Assembly (NCBI GenBank): GCA_943846715.1
Contig: OX044356.1
Coordinates: 1,116,001 to 1,180,000, forward strand
Reading direction: 5' to 3'
Length of the DNA: 64,000 nucleotides
Origin: TMED14 sp002378565
Lineage (GTDB): Bacteria; Bacteroidota; Bacteroidia; Flavobacteriales; Schleiferiaceae
This document shows positions 33,322 to 41,269 of this stretch, in pieces (positions within the stretch are counted from its first letter, which is position 1; each line of letters opens with the position of its first letter). The notes beneath the pieces were generated by a model, which ran no database searches, had not been told where the DNA came from, and was given only the letters and a program-made list of their open reading frames with translations. Both the position numbers and the translations under genes were made by a program.

Positions 33322-33339
33322 GATCCGTGATTTAGATGA

Positions 33340-33368
33340 TAAATGTACGACCAGAGGCAGTACATTTA
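33340..33368. promoter_or_regulatory. Perfect 9-bp inverted repeat in a divergent promoter region
   Basis: TAAATGTAC (33340-33348) and GTACATTTA (33360-33368) are exact reverse complements separated by 11 bp. They fill most of the 52-bp gap between the 77-aa gene and the glycosyltransferase gene. Read outward, each arm gives TACATTTA, seven of eight to the -7 element TAnnTTTG. The arms may be two back-to-back -7 elements, an operator, or both. Confidence 0.45.
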
Positions 33369-33373
33369 TTCCC

Positions 33374-35533
33374 ATGAAGGTGTTATTGTTTGCTCGCAAG
33401 AGTCTTTTGACCCAACGCGGTGGCGATACAGTCCAAGTAGAGCAAAGCCTCACTGCCCTGACTCAACTGAAACACGAGGTTCATTTATGCACAGATGCTG
33501 CACTTCTGCCATCAATGATTGCACAGCACAGCATTGAGGTCCTTTACACATTCAACCTCGGCCGACTGGCTGATCAAATGGCCTGCCTTCGCATCAGGCA
33601 AGCGCAGCCCAAGCTAACATGGGTCATAGCCAGTATCTGGGTTGACTACGGTACCTACGAAAAGCAACGAGCAGCCTTGTGGTCCTTGTTGCCATCTGGC
33701 ATCTTGGAATGGCTCAAAACCTGCTTTCGCGCAGGGCAAGGCAGGGACAACTGGCCGCCCTTGTCAACCTTGCGATGGCACCAAGCCCTGCATCGTGTCG
33801 CATGGGCTGCAGATGCCATCCTATGCACTACATCCACGGAACAGAAGCGCGTGAGAAAAGCCTTCAACTTAGGGCCCACCGTGCATGTGATGTCGCCCGG
33901 ACTGGAGCAATTACACTCTGAACAGGGACAACACCTCACAAAACAACGCAAAGGCTGGTTGGTTATTGGACGCATTGAAGGCATCAAAAACCAAGTCGAA
34001 GCTGCAAAAGCCTGGGGCCATTTGGCACAAAGGGGATCTGAAGCATTGCTAACCTTCATGGGAGATCAAGCGCCCAACCACAGCCAACACAGCAAGGCAT
34101 TCAGGCAGGCCATCGAACAAGCCAAGCAGCATGGCGCAAAGATTCAATGGCTAAGCGCTGGCACAGCCAGGGATGTTTCCGAGGCATTAAGCCAGGCAGA
34201 AGGAGTCATCATACCCTCCCTGTTTGAGACATTTGGGTTGGTTGCCATTGAAGCCTTGGCCAAGGGCTGCAAGGTCATCTTATCCAACAACGCAGAATCT
34301 GCCAAGGAACTTGAACCCTATGTGGCGCTTTGCAATCCTGAGGCTGAAGGCATCGCAGCAGCATTCAGTCAGGCTGATTTCTCAAGCAAAAAACCCTTTG
34401 ATGCCAGCAACTACCAATGGCTCAAATCTGCTTCCCAACTGGAAGGCATCGTTAAACATTGCCAGCCTTTTGTGGCGATTTCTGGATCACGGGGGCTTCC
34501 CAACCGACATGGCGGCTATGAAGAAATGGTTGAGCACGTGGCAAAAGGGCTTGCAGACAAGGGATTTCGGGTCCTGGTGAGCACGTCCTCTGCGCACCCT
34601 GTGAAACAATGGGCCTACCCTGGCATTGATCGACGTGTGCATTGGGACCCTGAACCCTTGATTGGGTCCGTTGCTCAATTCATCTATGACGCCATCAGCC
34701 TCAGGCACATTGCCAGAACGCAACCCGATGCACACCTCACACTTGGCACCACAACCAGTGCACCACTGCTGCCCCTGGCGGGAAAGATTCCCTTAGCCGT
34801 TCATATGGATGGCCTGGAATGGATGCGTGGCAAATACCGGCCACTGACACAGGCCTACTTGCGCAAAGCTGAGCAATGGGCTGCCCATCGGGCAAGCGTG
34901 ATGGTGTCAGACAACCCTGGCATCAGCGAGCACATCAAAGGCTACCCCACAAGGATTGAGGAAATTGCCTACGGTGTCCATGCCGTGTCAAGGGTTGATG
35001 ACAAAAAAGCAGAAGCCATCCTCAAAGACCTGCACCTCAAGGCTGGCGATTACGCCTTGATTTTATGCCGAATTGAACCCGAAAACAACCTTGACATGGC
35101 ATTGCAAGCCTTGCTCCCTGATTGCCATGTTGCTGTGGTGGGCAACTGGACGACAAGGCATGGAAAACAACTGAAAAAAGCCTACCAAGACCACCCCCAT
35201 TTCCTACCTATCGATGCTACCTATGACTCCGATGTGACACAATCCCTCAGACAGGGTTGTCGCCTGTATGTGCATGGCCATTCAGCTGGCGGAACCAACC
35301 CTGGCCTTCTTCAAGCCATGGCAGCAGGATGCCCCATTGCGGCTCATGACAACCCCTTCAACCGGCATGTTCTGGGGGTCAATGGTTCATTTTTCAATAC
35401 TGAGACATTTCTCCATTCACTCTATACCAAGAGCAAAAGTCCACAAACCGATTACAGCAGCCAACTTATCTCCTACCAATGGTCAGCTGTCATTGATGAT
35501 TACGCTGTGTTGTTTCAGAACCTCAACAAGTAA
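33374..35533 (+). CDS. Protein of two fused glycosyltransferase domains
   Basis: This 719-aa protein joins two GT-B glycosyltransferases. Residues 1 to about 350 are a GT4-like enzyme: 'MKVLLFARKSLLTQRGGDTVQ', then 'GWLVIGRIEGIKNQ' and the donor-site 'EGVIIPSLFETFGLVAIEA'. Residues from about 365 are a second transferase of the DUF1972/rhamnosyltransferase type: 'ISGSRGLPNRHGGYEEMVEH', 'HMDGLEWMRGKY' and 'VHGHSAGGTNPGLLQAMA'. Each half looks complete and they differ in sequence, so this is a fusion, not a duplication. It probably adds two sugars in succession to a surface polysaccharide; the sugar transferase at 37131 could belong to the same pathway. ATG 33374 is preferred to 33287. Confidence 0.88.
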   Translation: MKVLLFARKSLLTQRGGDTVQVEQSLTALTQLKHEVHLCTDAALLPSMIAQHSIEVLYTFNLGRLADQMACLRIRQAQPKLTWVIASIWVDYGTYEKQRAALWSLLPSGILEWLKTCFRAGQGRDNWPPLSTLRWHQALHRVAWAADAILCTTSTEQKRVRKAFNLGPTVHVMSPGLEQLHSEQGQHLTKQRKGWLVIGRIEGIKNQVEAAKAWGHLAQRGSEALLTFMGDQAPNHSQHSKAFRQAIEQAKQHGAKIQWLSAGTARDVSEALSQAEGVIIPSLFETFGLVAIEALAKGCKVILSNNAESAKELEPYVALCNPEAEGIAAAFSQADFSSKKPFDASNYQWLKSASQLEGIVKHCQPFVAISGSRGLPNRHGGYEEMVEHVAKGLADKGFRVLVSTSSAHPVKQWAYPGIDRRVHWDPEPLIGSVAQFIYDAISLRHIARTQPDAHLTLGTTTSAPLLPLAGKIPLAVHMDGLEWMRGKYRPLTQAYLRKAEQWAAHRASVMVSDNPGISEHIKGYPTRIEEIAYGVHAVSRVDDKKAEAILKDLHLKAGDYALILCRIEPENNLDMALQALLPDCHVAVVGNWTTRHGKQLKKAYQDHPHFLPIDATYDSDVTQSLRQGCRLYVHGHSAGGTNPGLLQAMAAGCPIAAHDNPFNRHVLGVNGSFFNTETFLHSLYTKSKSPQTDYSSQLISYQWSAVIDDYAVLFQNLNK

Positions 35534-35627
35534 TCCCCCTACTAAGTTTCCAAAATTAGGTCACTGAAAATCTACTGTTCATGTTTGCCGATTCCAATTG
35601 GGGATTGTAGATAGGTGAAAAAAACAA

Positions 35628-35653
35628 AAGAGCTCCACACTTGCAGAGCTCTT
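35628..35653 (-). terminator. Strong intrinsic terminator of the tandem NTF2-like gene
   Basis: AAGAGCTC (35628-35635) pairs perfectly with GAGCTCTT (35646-35653) around a 10-nt loop. On the minus strand the stem is followed by TTGTTTTTTT, a clear U tract. It lies 24 nt after the stop of the gene at 35677. It may also stop plus-strand readthrough from the glycosyltransferase gene. Confidence 0.85.
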
Positions 35654-35676
35654 GAGTTTATTGCTGTTGGTTTAGA

Positions 35677-36579
35677 TTACTTAATCCAAAGGACTTCTCT
35701 TGTGATTTTTCCAGCTTCATTGAATGAATGGCTCAAGTGGATGAATTCGCGAGTCTCGACGCCAGCCTCATCAGTTCCCACATGGTACCACCAAGAAAGG
35801 ACTTCCCAACCGCCATCACCTTTTTCATAGCGAATGGCGTCAGGGTAACCATATTCTTCCATGGTTCTTTTGACGTTTTTTGTTATTGACTCTCCCCATT
35901 GGGTCTTCCGATCTTCAAGACTGATGACCTTTTCATCGGGATCAATGTCTCTTCCACCTCGAAAGAATCTAGCATCTTCAGAAAAATAGGATGTCATTTC
36001 ACTGATATTACCTGCTTCATAGGCTTTCGCTAATGACTCGACCTTGTCGATGAGTGGGTGCTCGTCGTAAACTGCTCCATTGACGTGTACGCCAAATGAA
36101 TTTTGGATTTGAGCCCTGAAAGATTCTGGATCATAGTATGAGATCCATGTAATAATTTTGTTCTCAGGTGTCACAAAGTACTCATCATGAAAGGTCCCTT
36201 TAACGGTATCTCCAGAGATGTTGTTGACTGCCGTGAGAATGCTCCAATCGAAGACCCAAACACCTTTTTTATCTCCTTTGTATTTGATTACATCAGCTTT
36301 TGCCTCTGGCATGCGTTCCCAGCTAACTGAGAAGTTCTCGCTCCACCAAGTGACGATTTCTATGTCTCTATCACGATCATGGGATTCTCCATTGTTCCAA
36401 ACTTTCAAATCTTCTGATAAGTAGCTAGCGTATGATTCCACGTCACCATCTGCGAAGGCTTTGTTCATTGCATTCACTGCATCTAAAGCTGGATGGCTTG
36501 AGTACACAGTTCCGCTTTTTTTTGTTTGAGCAACTAGTGCCAGTGGCATCAGGGCTAAGATTACTAGTATTTTTTTCAT
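35677..36579 (-). CDS. Secreted protein with two tandem NTF2-like (SnoaL-type) domains
   Basis: This 300-aa protein has a signal peptide (MKKILVILALMPLALVAQ) and two repeats of about 135 residues. The first begins 'GTVYSSHPALDAVNAMNKAFADGD' and the second, near residue 165, 'GAVYDEHPLIDKVESLAKAYEAGN'; each continues with 'YLSED' or 'YFSED' and ends in aromatic strands. This is the cone-shaped NTF2-like fold, which in secreted proteins may bind or hydrolyse small molecules; no active residues can be assigned. The gene stands alone, ends in a strong terminator, and is more AT-rich than its neighbours. Confidence 0.75.
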   Translation of the reverse strand: MKKILVILALMPLALVAQTKKSGTVYSSHPALDAVNAMNKAFADGDVESYASYLSEDLKVWNNGESHDRDRDIEIVTWWSENFSVSWERMPEAKADVIKYKGDKKGVWVFDWSILTAVNNISGDTVKGTFHDEYFVTPENKIITWISYYDPESFRAQIQNSFGVHVNGAVYDEHPLIDKVESLAKAYEAGNISEMTSYFSEDARFFRGGRDIDPDEKVISLEDRKTQWGESITKNVKRTMEEYGYPDAIRYEKGDGGWEVLSWWYHVGTDEAGVETREFIHLSHSFNEAGKITREVLWIK

Positions 36580-36601
36580 GATGTTTTGGATATAATGATA
36601 C

Positions 36602-36634
36602 TTTGGGATTTTATTGATAGTTTAGTTAGGTTTG
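36602..36634 (+). promoter_or_regulatory. Promoter of the 157-aa secreted protein
   Basis: TTTG (36602-36605) is followed after 21 nt by TAGGTTTG (36627-36634): both elements of the Bacteroidota promoter at the expected spacing. The ATG at 36657 lies 22 nt downstream. Confidence 0.65.
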
Positions 36635-36656
36635 ACACCAAGTTATCAAAAATTAC

Positions 36657-37130
36657 ATGAAAAGCCTCATCACCTTAGCTTCATTGCTTGTCACCTTTGC
36701 CGTCCAATCACAAACCTACCTCCATGGAGAAATGGGATGGCCAAGCCTCATGGGTTTCGAGATAGAACACTTTACGCAAGAGGACCTGTCAGTGCATGTC
36801 AATGTAGGCCTCGTGCATGTTGGTCTGGGAGTCAGGAAAACCCTCCCCTCAATAGCTTTACCTAACTCTTTTTTATCGGAAGTGATCGCCAATTGGTACC
36901 TGGACGCATCCACAGGCCTTGCAGGCCTGGTTGATGTCGGCGGAGGCTCTGTGACAAGCCTTGCCTTAGGTAAGCGATTGCATGCCGGTCGGTTCTTCAT
37001 GGTCAGTGGCCAATTTGGCATCGGATTGCATGACTGGATGCTTGCACCCAGTTTGGGTTCAGGTCAGCCTAGCACGCGTGAACAATTTCCATGGTTCACC
37101 GGGCAACTCAAGCTGGGTTTAAGGCTGTAA
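36657..37130 (+). CDS. Small secreted beta-strand-rich protein, unknown function
   Basis: 157 aa with a signal peptide (MKSLITLASLLVTFAVQSQ). The mature part alternates strands and turns ('LSVHVNVGLVHVGLGVRK', 'FMVSGQFGIGLHDWML') and ends 'TGQLKLGLRL', which suggests a small outer-membrane barrel; I recognise no family. The stop codon is directly followed by the stop codon of the convergent sugar transferase gene, with no bases between. Confidence 0.6.
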   Translation: MKSLITLASLLVTFAVQSQTYLHGEMGWPSLMGFEIEHFTQEDLSVHVNVGLVHVGLGVRKTLPSIALPNSFLSEVIANWYLDASTGLAGLVDVGGGSVTSLALGKRLHAGRFFMVSGQFGIGLHDWMLAPSLGSGQPSTREQFPWFTGQLKLGLRL

Positions 37131-38447
37131 TCACACCCAGGTCTTCAGGCGAAATACCGTTGCAACAAGAACTTTGAGGTCAAGCAGCATGGACCAATTT
37201 TCAACATAGTAAATATCTGCGCGGATGCGCTCTGTCATTCCAGACTTATCGACTTCCCCTTTGAGACCTCTGGCCTGAGCCAGGCCCGTCATGCCAGGTT
37301 TCACCCAATGCCTGATGCCGTAGGACGCAATGGCATCTCGGTACATGTGGTGATCAGATGACATGTGTGGTCTGGGGCCCACCAAGCTCATGTGACCAAG
37401 GAGGACATTCCACAACTGAGGCAATTCATCCAAGTGACTCGCACGCAACCAATGCCCCACCCCTGTCACACGCTGTTGAGCTGACACACCTTGGGGGGAA
37501 GTGTCAGCCGACTGACGCATGGTTCTGAACTTCCATATCATGAAATTCTGACCTTTCTGGCCATGTCGCTGCTGTTTGAAAAACACCGAACCCTTGCTGT
37601 CAAGCTTGATCGCTATGGCAATCAGCGGAAACAGCCAGGAAGCAATCAACAACAAAGACAGGCTGGCCAACAAAAGGTCAACCAAACGTTTGGCAAAGGC
37701 TGACAAACCATCGGTCAATGGCTCTGGCCTCAGTTCAACAATGGGGTAATCGCCAACAGGAATGATGCGGGTTCGATGGGCACCAAGAAATCCTAAATCA
37801 GGCACCACACGCAAGCGCTTGCTCTGCTCGTCTGCGATGGCAAGACCGGCTGTCGCAAGCAAAGGGCTCACCCAGTATTCGTCCACCTGCTGATTGATAT
37901 CCTGGAAGGACTTGACGTGACAGGCAATGCGGTAACCATACTCTGGATGCAGACTGAGTTGTTCCACCAAACCAGGCCATTGGCTGCCCTCCCCCACCAA
38001 AGCAATGAAGCGCACATGTTTGCCCTGACGAAACCTTGATCGCATGGTTCTAACCCACAGGGATCGGTAAAAGGTGCCAATCAAAAGGTAAGAACCAAGC
38101 CAAATGAGCAAAAAGGCCCTTGAATAGTATTCACCTTTCACAGAGACCACAATAGCTGCCAATGCGGCTCCCAATATCAAGGCCATGCGACCAAATTTTG
38201 TGACAACCGATCGAATCTCCACACCAAGGGGTAAATGGTGGGTTTTAAGCAGCATAGAAATTGACAACCAGAGCATCATGGCCCACCAAAACAACGTGAT
38301 ATAATGGTCATAATACCGGGGATCAGTCACCTGCAAATCACCAAACATGACATAGGCAATACCGATGAACAACGATGCCAACAAGGCACCATCACCGAGC
38401 ATCATGCCGGCCTCTGAAGGGTTGTATCGATGACTGTTCATTGGCAT
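37131..38447 (-). CDS. Polyprenyl-phosphate sugar-1-phosphate transferase (WcaJ-like)
   Basis: This 438-aa protein has four to five N-terminal transmembrane helices, a nucleotide-binding-like middle region and the bacterial sugar transferase domain (about 245-438). The catalytic domain shows 'KRLVDLLLASLSLLL', 'GSVFFKQQRHGQKGQNF', 'WKFRTMR', 'SHLDELPQLWNVL' and 'VGPRPHMSSD'. It starts exopolysaccharide or O-antigen units by moving sugar-1-phosphate onto undecaprenyl phosphate. The start may be either of two close ATG codons (38447 or 38441). Its start lies 23 nt from divergent recG. Confidence 0.92.
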   Translation of the reverse strand: MPMNSHRYNPSEAGMMLGDGALLASLFIGIAYVMFGDLQVTDPRYYDHYITLFWWAMMLWLSISMLLKTHHLPLGVEIRSVVTKFGRMALILGAALAAIVVSVKGEYYSRAFLLIWLGSYLLIGTFYRSLWVRTMRSRFRQGKHVRFIALVGEGSQWPGLVEQLSLHPEYGYRIACHVKSFQDINQQVDEYWVSPLLATAGLAIADEQSKRLRVVPDLGFLGAHRTRIIPVGDYPIVELRPEPLTDGLSAFAKRLVDLLLASLSLLLIASWLFPLIAIAIKLDSKGSVFFKQQRHGQKGQNFMIWKFRTMRQSADTSPQGVSAQQRVTGVGHWLRASHLDELPQLWNVLLGHMSLVGPRPHMSSDHHMYRDAIASYGIRHWVKPGMTGLAQARGLKGEVDKSGMTERIRADIYYVENWSMLLDLKVLVATVFRLKTWV

Positions 38448-38467
38448 GGGAAGTTAGGCTATTTTTG
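38441..38467 (+). promoter_or_regulatory. Promoter of recG, -7 element adjoining the start codon
   Basis: TTG (38441-38443) is followed after 16 nt by TATTTTTG (38460-38467), an exact TAnnTTTG. Only 3 nt separate it from the recG ATG at 38471, so the predicted transcript starts at or near the A of the start codon. Confidence 0.6.
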
Positions 38468-38470
38468 AGG

Positions 38471-40570
38471 ATGGCCTTTCAATGGACAGACACTGCAATC
38501 ACTTACCTCAAAGGCGTTGGGCCTCAACGAGCCAAGGCATTCGCCAGTGAGCTGAGCATCAGAAGCTACGGCGACTTACTCAGCCACTACCCCTTCCGGT
38601 ACGTGGACCGATCGGTGGTGCTTTTGCCTGAAGCCTGCGTGGCTGGTCCGGCAGAAATCCAAGTCAAGGGACGCATCACCGACATTCAAGCCACGGGTGC
38701 TGGCAGTCGCCGTCGTTTGACTGCTCAGCTTGTCAGTGACGATGGCCGAATTGAGCTGATCTGGTTCAAAGGAGCCAACTACATCCAGAAAACATTGAAA
38801 GCAGGCGCCTTGGTGATTGCTTATGGCCGGGTCTCTAGCTTCAATGGGCGCCTGAATATGGCGCATCCCGACTTGGAAGATGTGGCCCGATTCAAGGACA
38901 GGCCCAGTGCTGGCCTTCACCCCGTTTACCCTAGCTCAGAGAAACTCTCGCGCATGGGACTCCATAGCAAAGGCATTGCCAATCTCGTACAAACCCTTCT
39001 CGGGTCCGAATCACTGACAGATTGGCTTCCTCAAGCCTTGGTAGAGAAGAAAGGCTGGCCTGACCGCATGCAGGCCATCCTATGCATCCACCAACCCACC
39101 AGCCAACAAGCTTTGATTCACGCAAGGGAACGTTTGGCATTTGAGGAGGTGCTTCTGGACCAATTGATCTTCGCTGTCACACGCCAAGCCATACGAGCCA
39201 AGGGCAATGGCTGGGTTTTTCGTGATGTCGGCAGCTATTTCAATCAATTTTTCCATGAGATACTGCCCTTTGAACTCACAGGGGCACAAAAACGTGTGGT
39301 GAAGGAAATCCGCATGGACATGGCAAGTGGCATGCACATGAATCGATTGGTTCAAGGCGATGTCGGAAGCGGCAAAACCCTGGTGGCCTTCATGGCCTTG
39401 TTACTTGCTGTTGACAATGGCTTTCAAGGTTGCCTGATGGCGCCAACAGAGATATTGGCACAGCAACACCACCAAGGGCTCAGCCAATGGGCCAATCAAA
39501 TGGGGCTTAATGTGGCCTTGCTCACGGGCAGCATCAAGGGGGCACAAAGGAAAAAGATCCTGGAAGGCATCCTTGGGGGTCGCATTCATCTGTTGGTTGG
39601 AACCCATGCCTTGATCGAAAAACCTGTCAAATTCAGGCAACTGGGGTTAGCCATTATCGATGAACAACACCGGTTTGGCGTGGCGCAGCGGGCTGCGCTT
39701 CGAAAAAAAAATACACCATCCCCACACATCCTTGTCATGACCGCTACACCCATCCCTCGAACCCTGGCAATGGGCCTTTATGGTGACTTAGATCTTTCAG
39801 TCATTGATGAGCTGCCTCCTGGAAGAAAACCCATTGAAACATTGCGTCGCACCGATAGCGGCCGACTCAAAGTCTGGGGCTTCTTAAGAAAGGCCATTGC
39901 ACAGGGTCGACAAGCCTACATTGTGTACCCACTGATTGAAGAAAGTGACAGCCTGGACTACAAGGATTTGATGGATGGGTATGCCAGCATTTGCAGGGAT
40001 TTCCCTAGACCAGACTACCAAATATCTATCGTACATGGCCGCATGAAATCAACAGACAAAAGTCTTGAAATGGACCGCTTTGTGAAAGGCGAAACCCATA
40101 TCATGGTTGCCACAACAGTGATTGAGGTGGGTGTTGATGTGCCCAATGCCAGCGTGATGGTGATTGAAAATGCAGAGAAATTTGGCCTGTCTCAACTCCA
40201 CCAACTCCGCGGCAGGGTGGGTCGAGGATCGGCGCAGTCCTACTGCATATTGATGACGGGAAAGTCATTGAGTGACCATGCAAAAGTTCGCATTGAAACG
40301 ATGTGCAGCAGCCATGATGGATTTGTCATTGCAGATGTCGATCTCAAATTGCGCGGGCCCGGTGAGATGATGGGCACACGCCAGAGTGGTAGTCTGGATT
40401 ACCGATTGGCAAAGGTGGGCGAGGATCAACCCTTGTTTACCTGGGCCCGTCAGGTTGCCCGTGACATCATGGATCAAGACCCACGACTCGAAGCAGCAGA
40501 ACATGCCGGGCTAAGGCAAGTGTTTACAGCCTATGCAAAAGGCAGAATTGGATGGGGAGACATCGCTTAA
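38471..40570 (+). CDS. recG: ATP-dependent DNA helicase RecG
   Basis: This 699-aa helicase regresses stalled replication forks and branch-migrates Holliday junctions. It has an N-terminal wedge/OB domain (about 55-150, 'SHYPFRYVDRS'), Walker A 'QGDVGSGKT' near 294, the 'IIDEQHRFGV' box near 395 and a C-terminal TRG region 'DLKLRGPGEMMGTRQSG'. The 699-residue length is standard. An in-frame start at 38375 would overlap the divergent gene; ATG 38471 is supported by family alignment and by the promoter immediately before it. Confidence 0.97.
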   Translation: MAFQWTDTAITYLKGVGPQRAKAFASELSIRSYGDLLSHYPFRYVDRSVVLLPEACVAGPAEIQVKGRITDIQATGAGSRRRLTAQLVSDDGRIELIWFKGANYIQKTLKAGALVIAYGRVSSFNGRLNMAHPDLEDVARFKDRPSAGLHPVYPSSEKLSRMGLHSKGIANLVQTLLGSESLTDWLPQALVEKKGWPDRMQAILCIHQPTSQQALIHARERLAFEEVLLDQLIFAVTRQAIRAKGNGWVFRDVGSYFNQFFHEILPFELTGAQKRVVKEIRMDMASGMHMNRLVQGDVGSGKTLVAFMALLLAVDNGFQGCLMAPTEILAQQHHQGLSQWANQMGLNVALLTGSIKGAQRKKILEGILGGRIHLLVGTHALIEKPVKFRQLGLAIIDEQHRFGVAQRAALRKKNTPSPHILVMTATPIPRTLAMGLYGDLDLSVIDELPPGRKPIETLRRTDSGRLKVWGFLRKAIAQGRQAYIVYPLIEESDSLDYKDLMDGYASICRDFPRPDYQISIVHGRMKSTDKSLEMDRFVKGETHIMVATTVIEVGVDVPNASVMVIENAEKFGLSQLHQLRGRVGRGSAQSYCILMTGKSLSDHAKVRIETMCSSHDGFVIADVDLKLRGPGEMMGTRQSGSLDYRLAKVGEDQPLFTWARQVARDIMDQDPRLEAAEHAGLRQVFTAYAKGRIGWGDIA

Positions 40571-40602
40571 GGCACGTTTTTTGAAGCACCTTTGCCACCG
40601 CC

Positions 40603-41235
40603 ATGAAAACCCAATTTCACCCCCCCAAGTTTCGACCCTTCTGGAAGTCGATTGAACTCACGCATCGATTTTATCAAATCACGGGTGGCTATCAGTTTTT
40701 GCTTGAAGGTTTGAAGAAATTAGGCATAGGTATTGCCGTTTTTATCGCCGTTTTTATCGCCCTTCAAACTTGGGTGTTCGATTTTCGTGCCTTGACGGAA
40801 TCCGTTACAGAACAATTTTCCTGGGGCGTTGTCATTGTCTTTCAATTCCTTTCAGAAGTCATCACTGGCGTCATATCTCCAGAACTCTTCATTATTTGGG
40901 CCAAATCAACACCCTACCCCTGGCTAACGCTTTTCTCACTTGCTACCGCATCGTATTTGGGTGGGGTCGTCAGCTATTTGATCGGTTATCACCTGCATCG
41001 ATTCCCTCGAATTCACCGTTGGATTGATCACCGAATGGCCAAGCAAAAGGATCAACTTCGCCGATTTGGCGGTCTGTTGATTTTTCTGGCAGCACTTACG
41101 CCATTGCCTTTCCCGCCGGTTTGCACCCTTGCTGGTGCCGTGGGATTTAAGTGGCGTTGGTTTCTTAAAGTTGCCCTGGTGAGGTACCTCCGTTTTGCGA
41201 TCTATGCCGCCTTGCTTTTTGGTGTCTACGCATAG
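40603..41235 (+). CDS. VTT/SNARE-associated-type membrane protein
   Basis: This 210-aa protein has about five transmembrane helices and the VTT (DedA-like) pattern: re-entrant 'FLSEVITGVISPELFIIWA', 'YLGGVVSYLIGYHLHRF' and 'LTPLPFPPVCTLAGAVGFKW'. DedA/VTT proteins are linked to lipid scrambling and undecaprenyl-phosphate recycling; the role of this member is unknown. It contains an AVFIAVFIA run encoded by a 12-bp tandem repeat in its first helix. CACCTTTG, seven of eight to the -7 element, lies 8 nt before the start. Confidence 0.8.
   Translation: MKTQFHPPKFRPFWKSIELTHRFYQITGGYQFLLEGLKKLGIGIAVFIAVFIALQTWVFDFRALTESVTEQFSWGVVIVFQFLSEVITGVISPELFIIWAKSTPYPWLTLFSLATASYLGGVVSYLIGYHLHRFPRIHRWIDHRMAKQKDQLRRFGGLLIFLAALTPLPFPPVCTLAGAVGFKWRWFLKVALVRYLRFAIYAALLFGVYA
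40735..40761 (+). repeat. 12-bp tandem direct repeat inside the VTT gene
   Basis: GCCGTTTTTATC occurs twice back to back (40735-40746, 40747-40758) and is followed by GCC, the start of a third copy. It keeps the frame and encodes AVFI twice in a transmembrane helix, so copy-number change would add or remove one helical turn. Confidence 0.8.
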
Positions 41236-41236
41236 G

Positions 41237-41265
41237 TTGAGTGACGGCTCATTTCATTAAATTTG
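41237..41265 (+). promoter_or_regulatory. Promoter of pheT, -7 element adjoining the start codon
   Basis: TTG (41237-41239), an 18-nt spacer and TAAATTTG (41258-41265) form a full Bacteroidota promoter. The ATG at 41270 is only 4 nt downstream of the -7 element, so the transcript is predicted to be leaderless. Confidence 0.65.
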
Positions 41266-41269
41266 TGAC

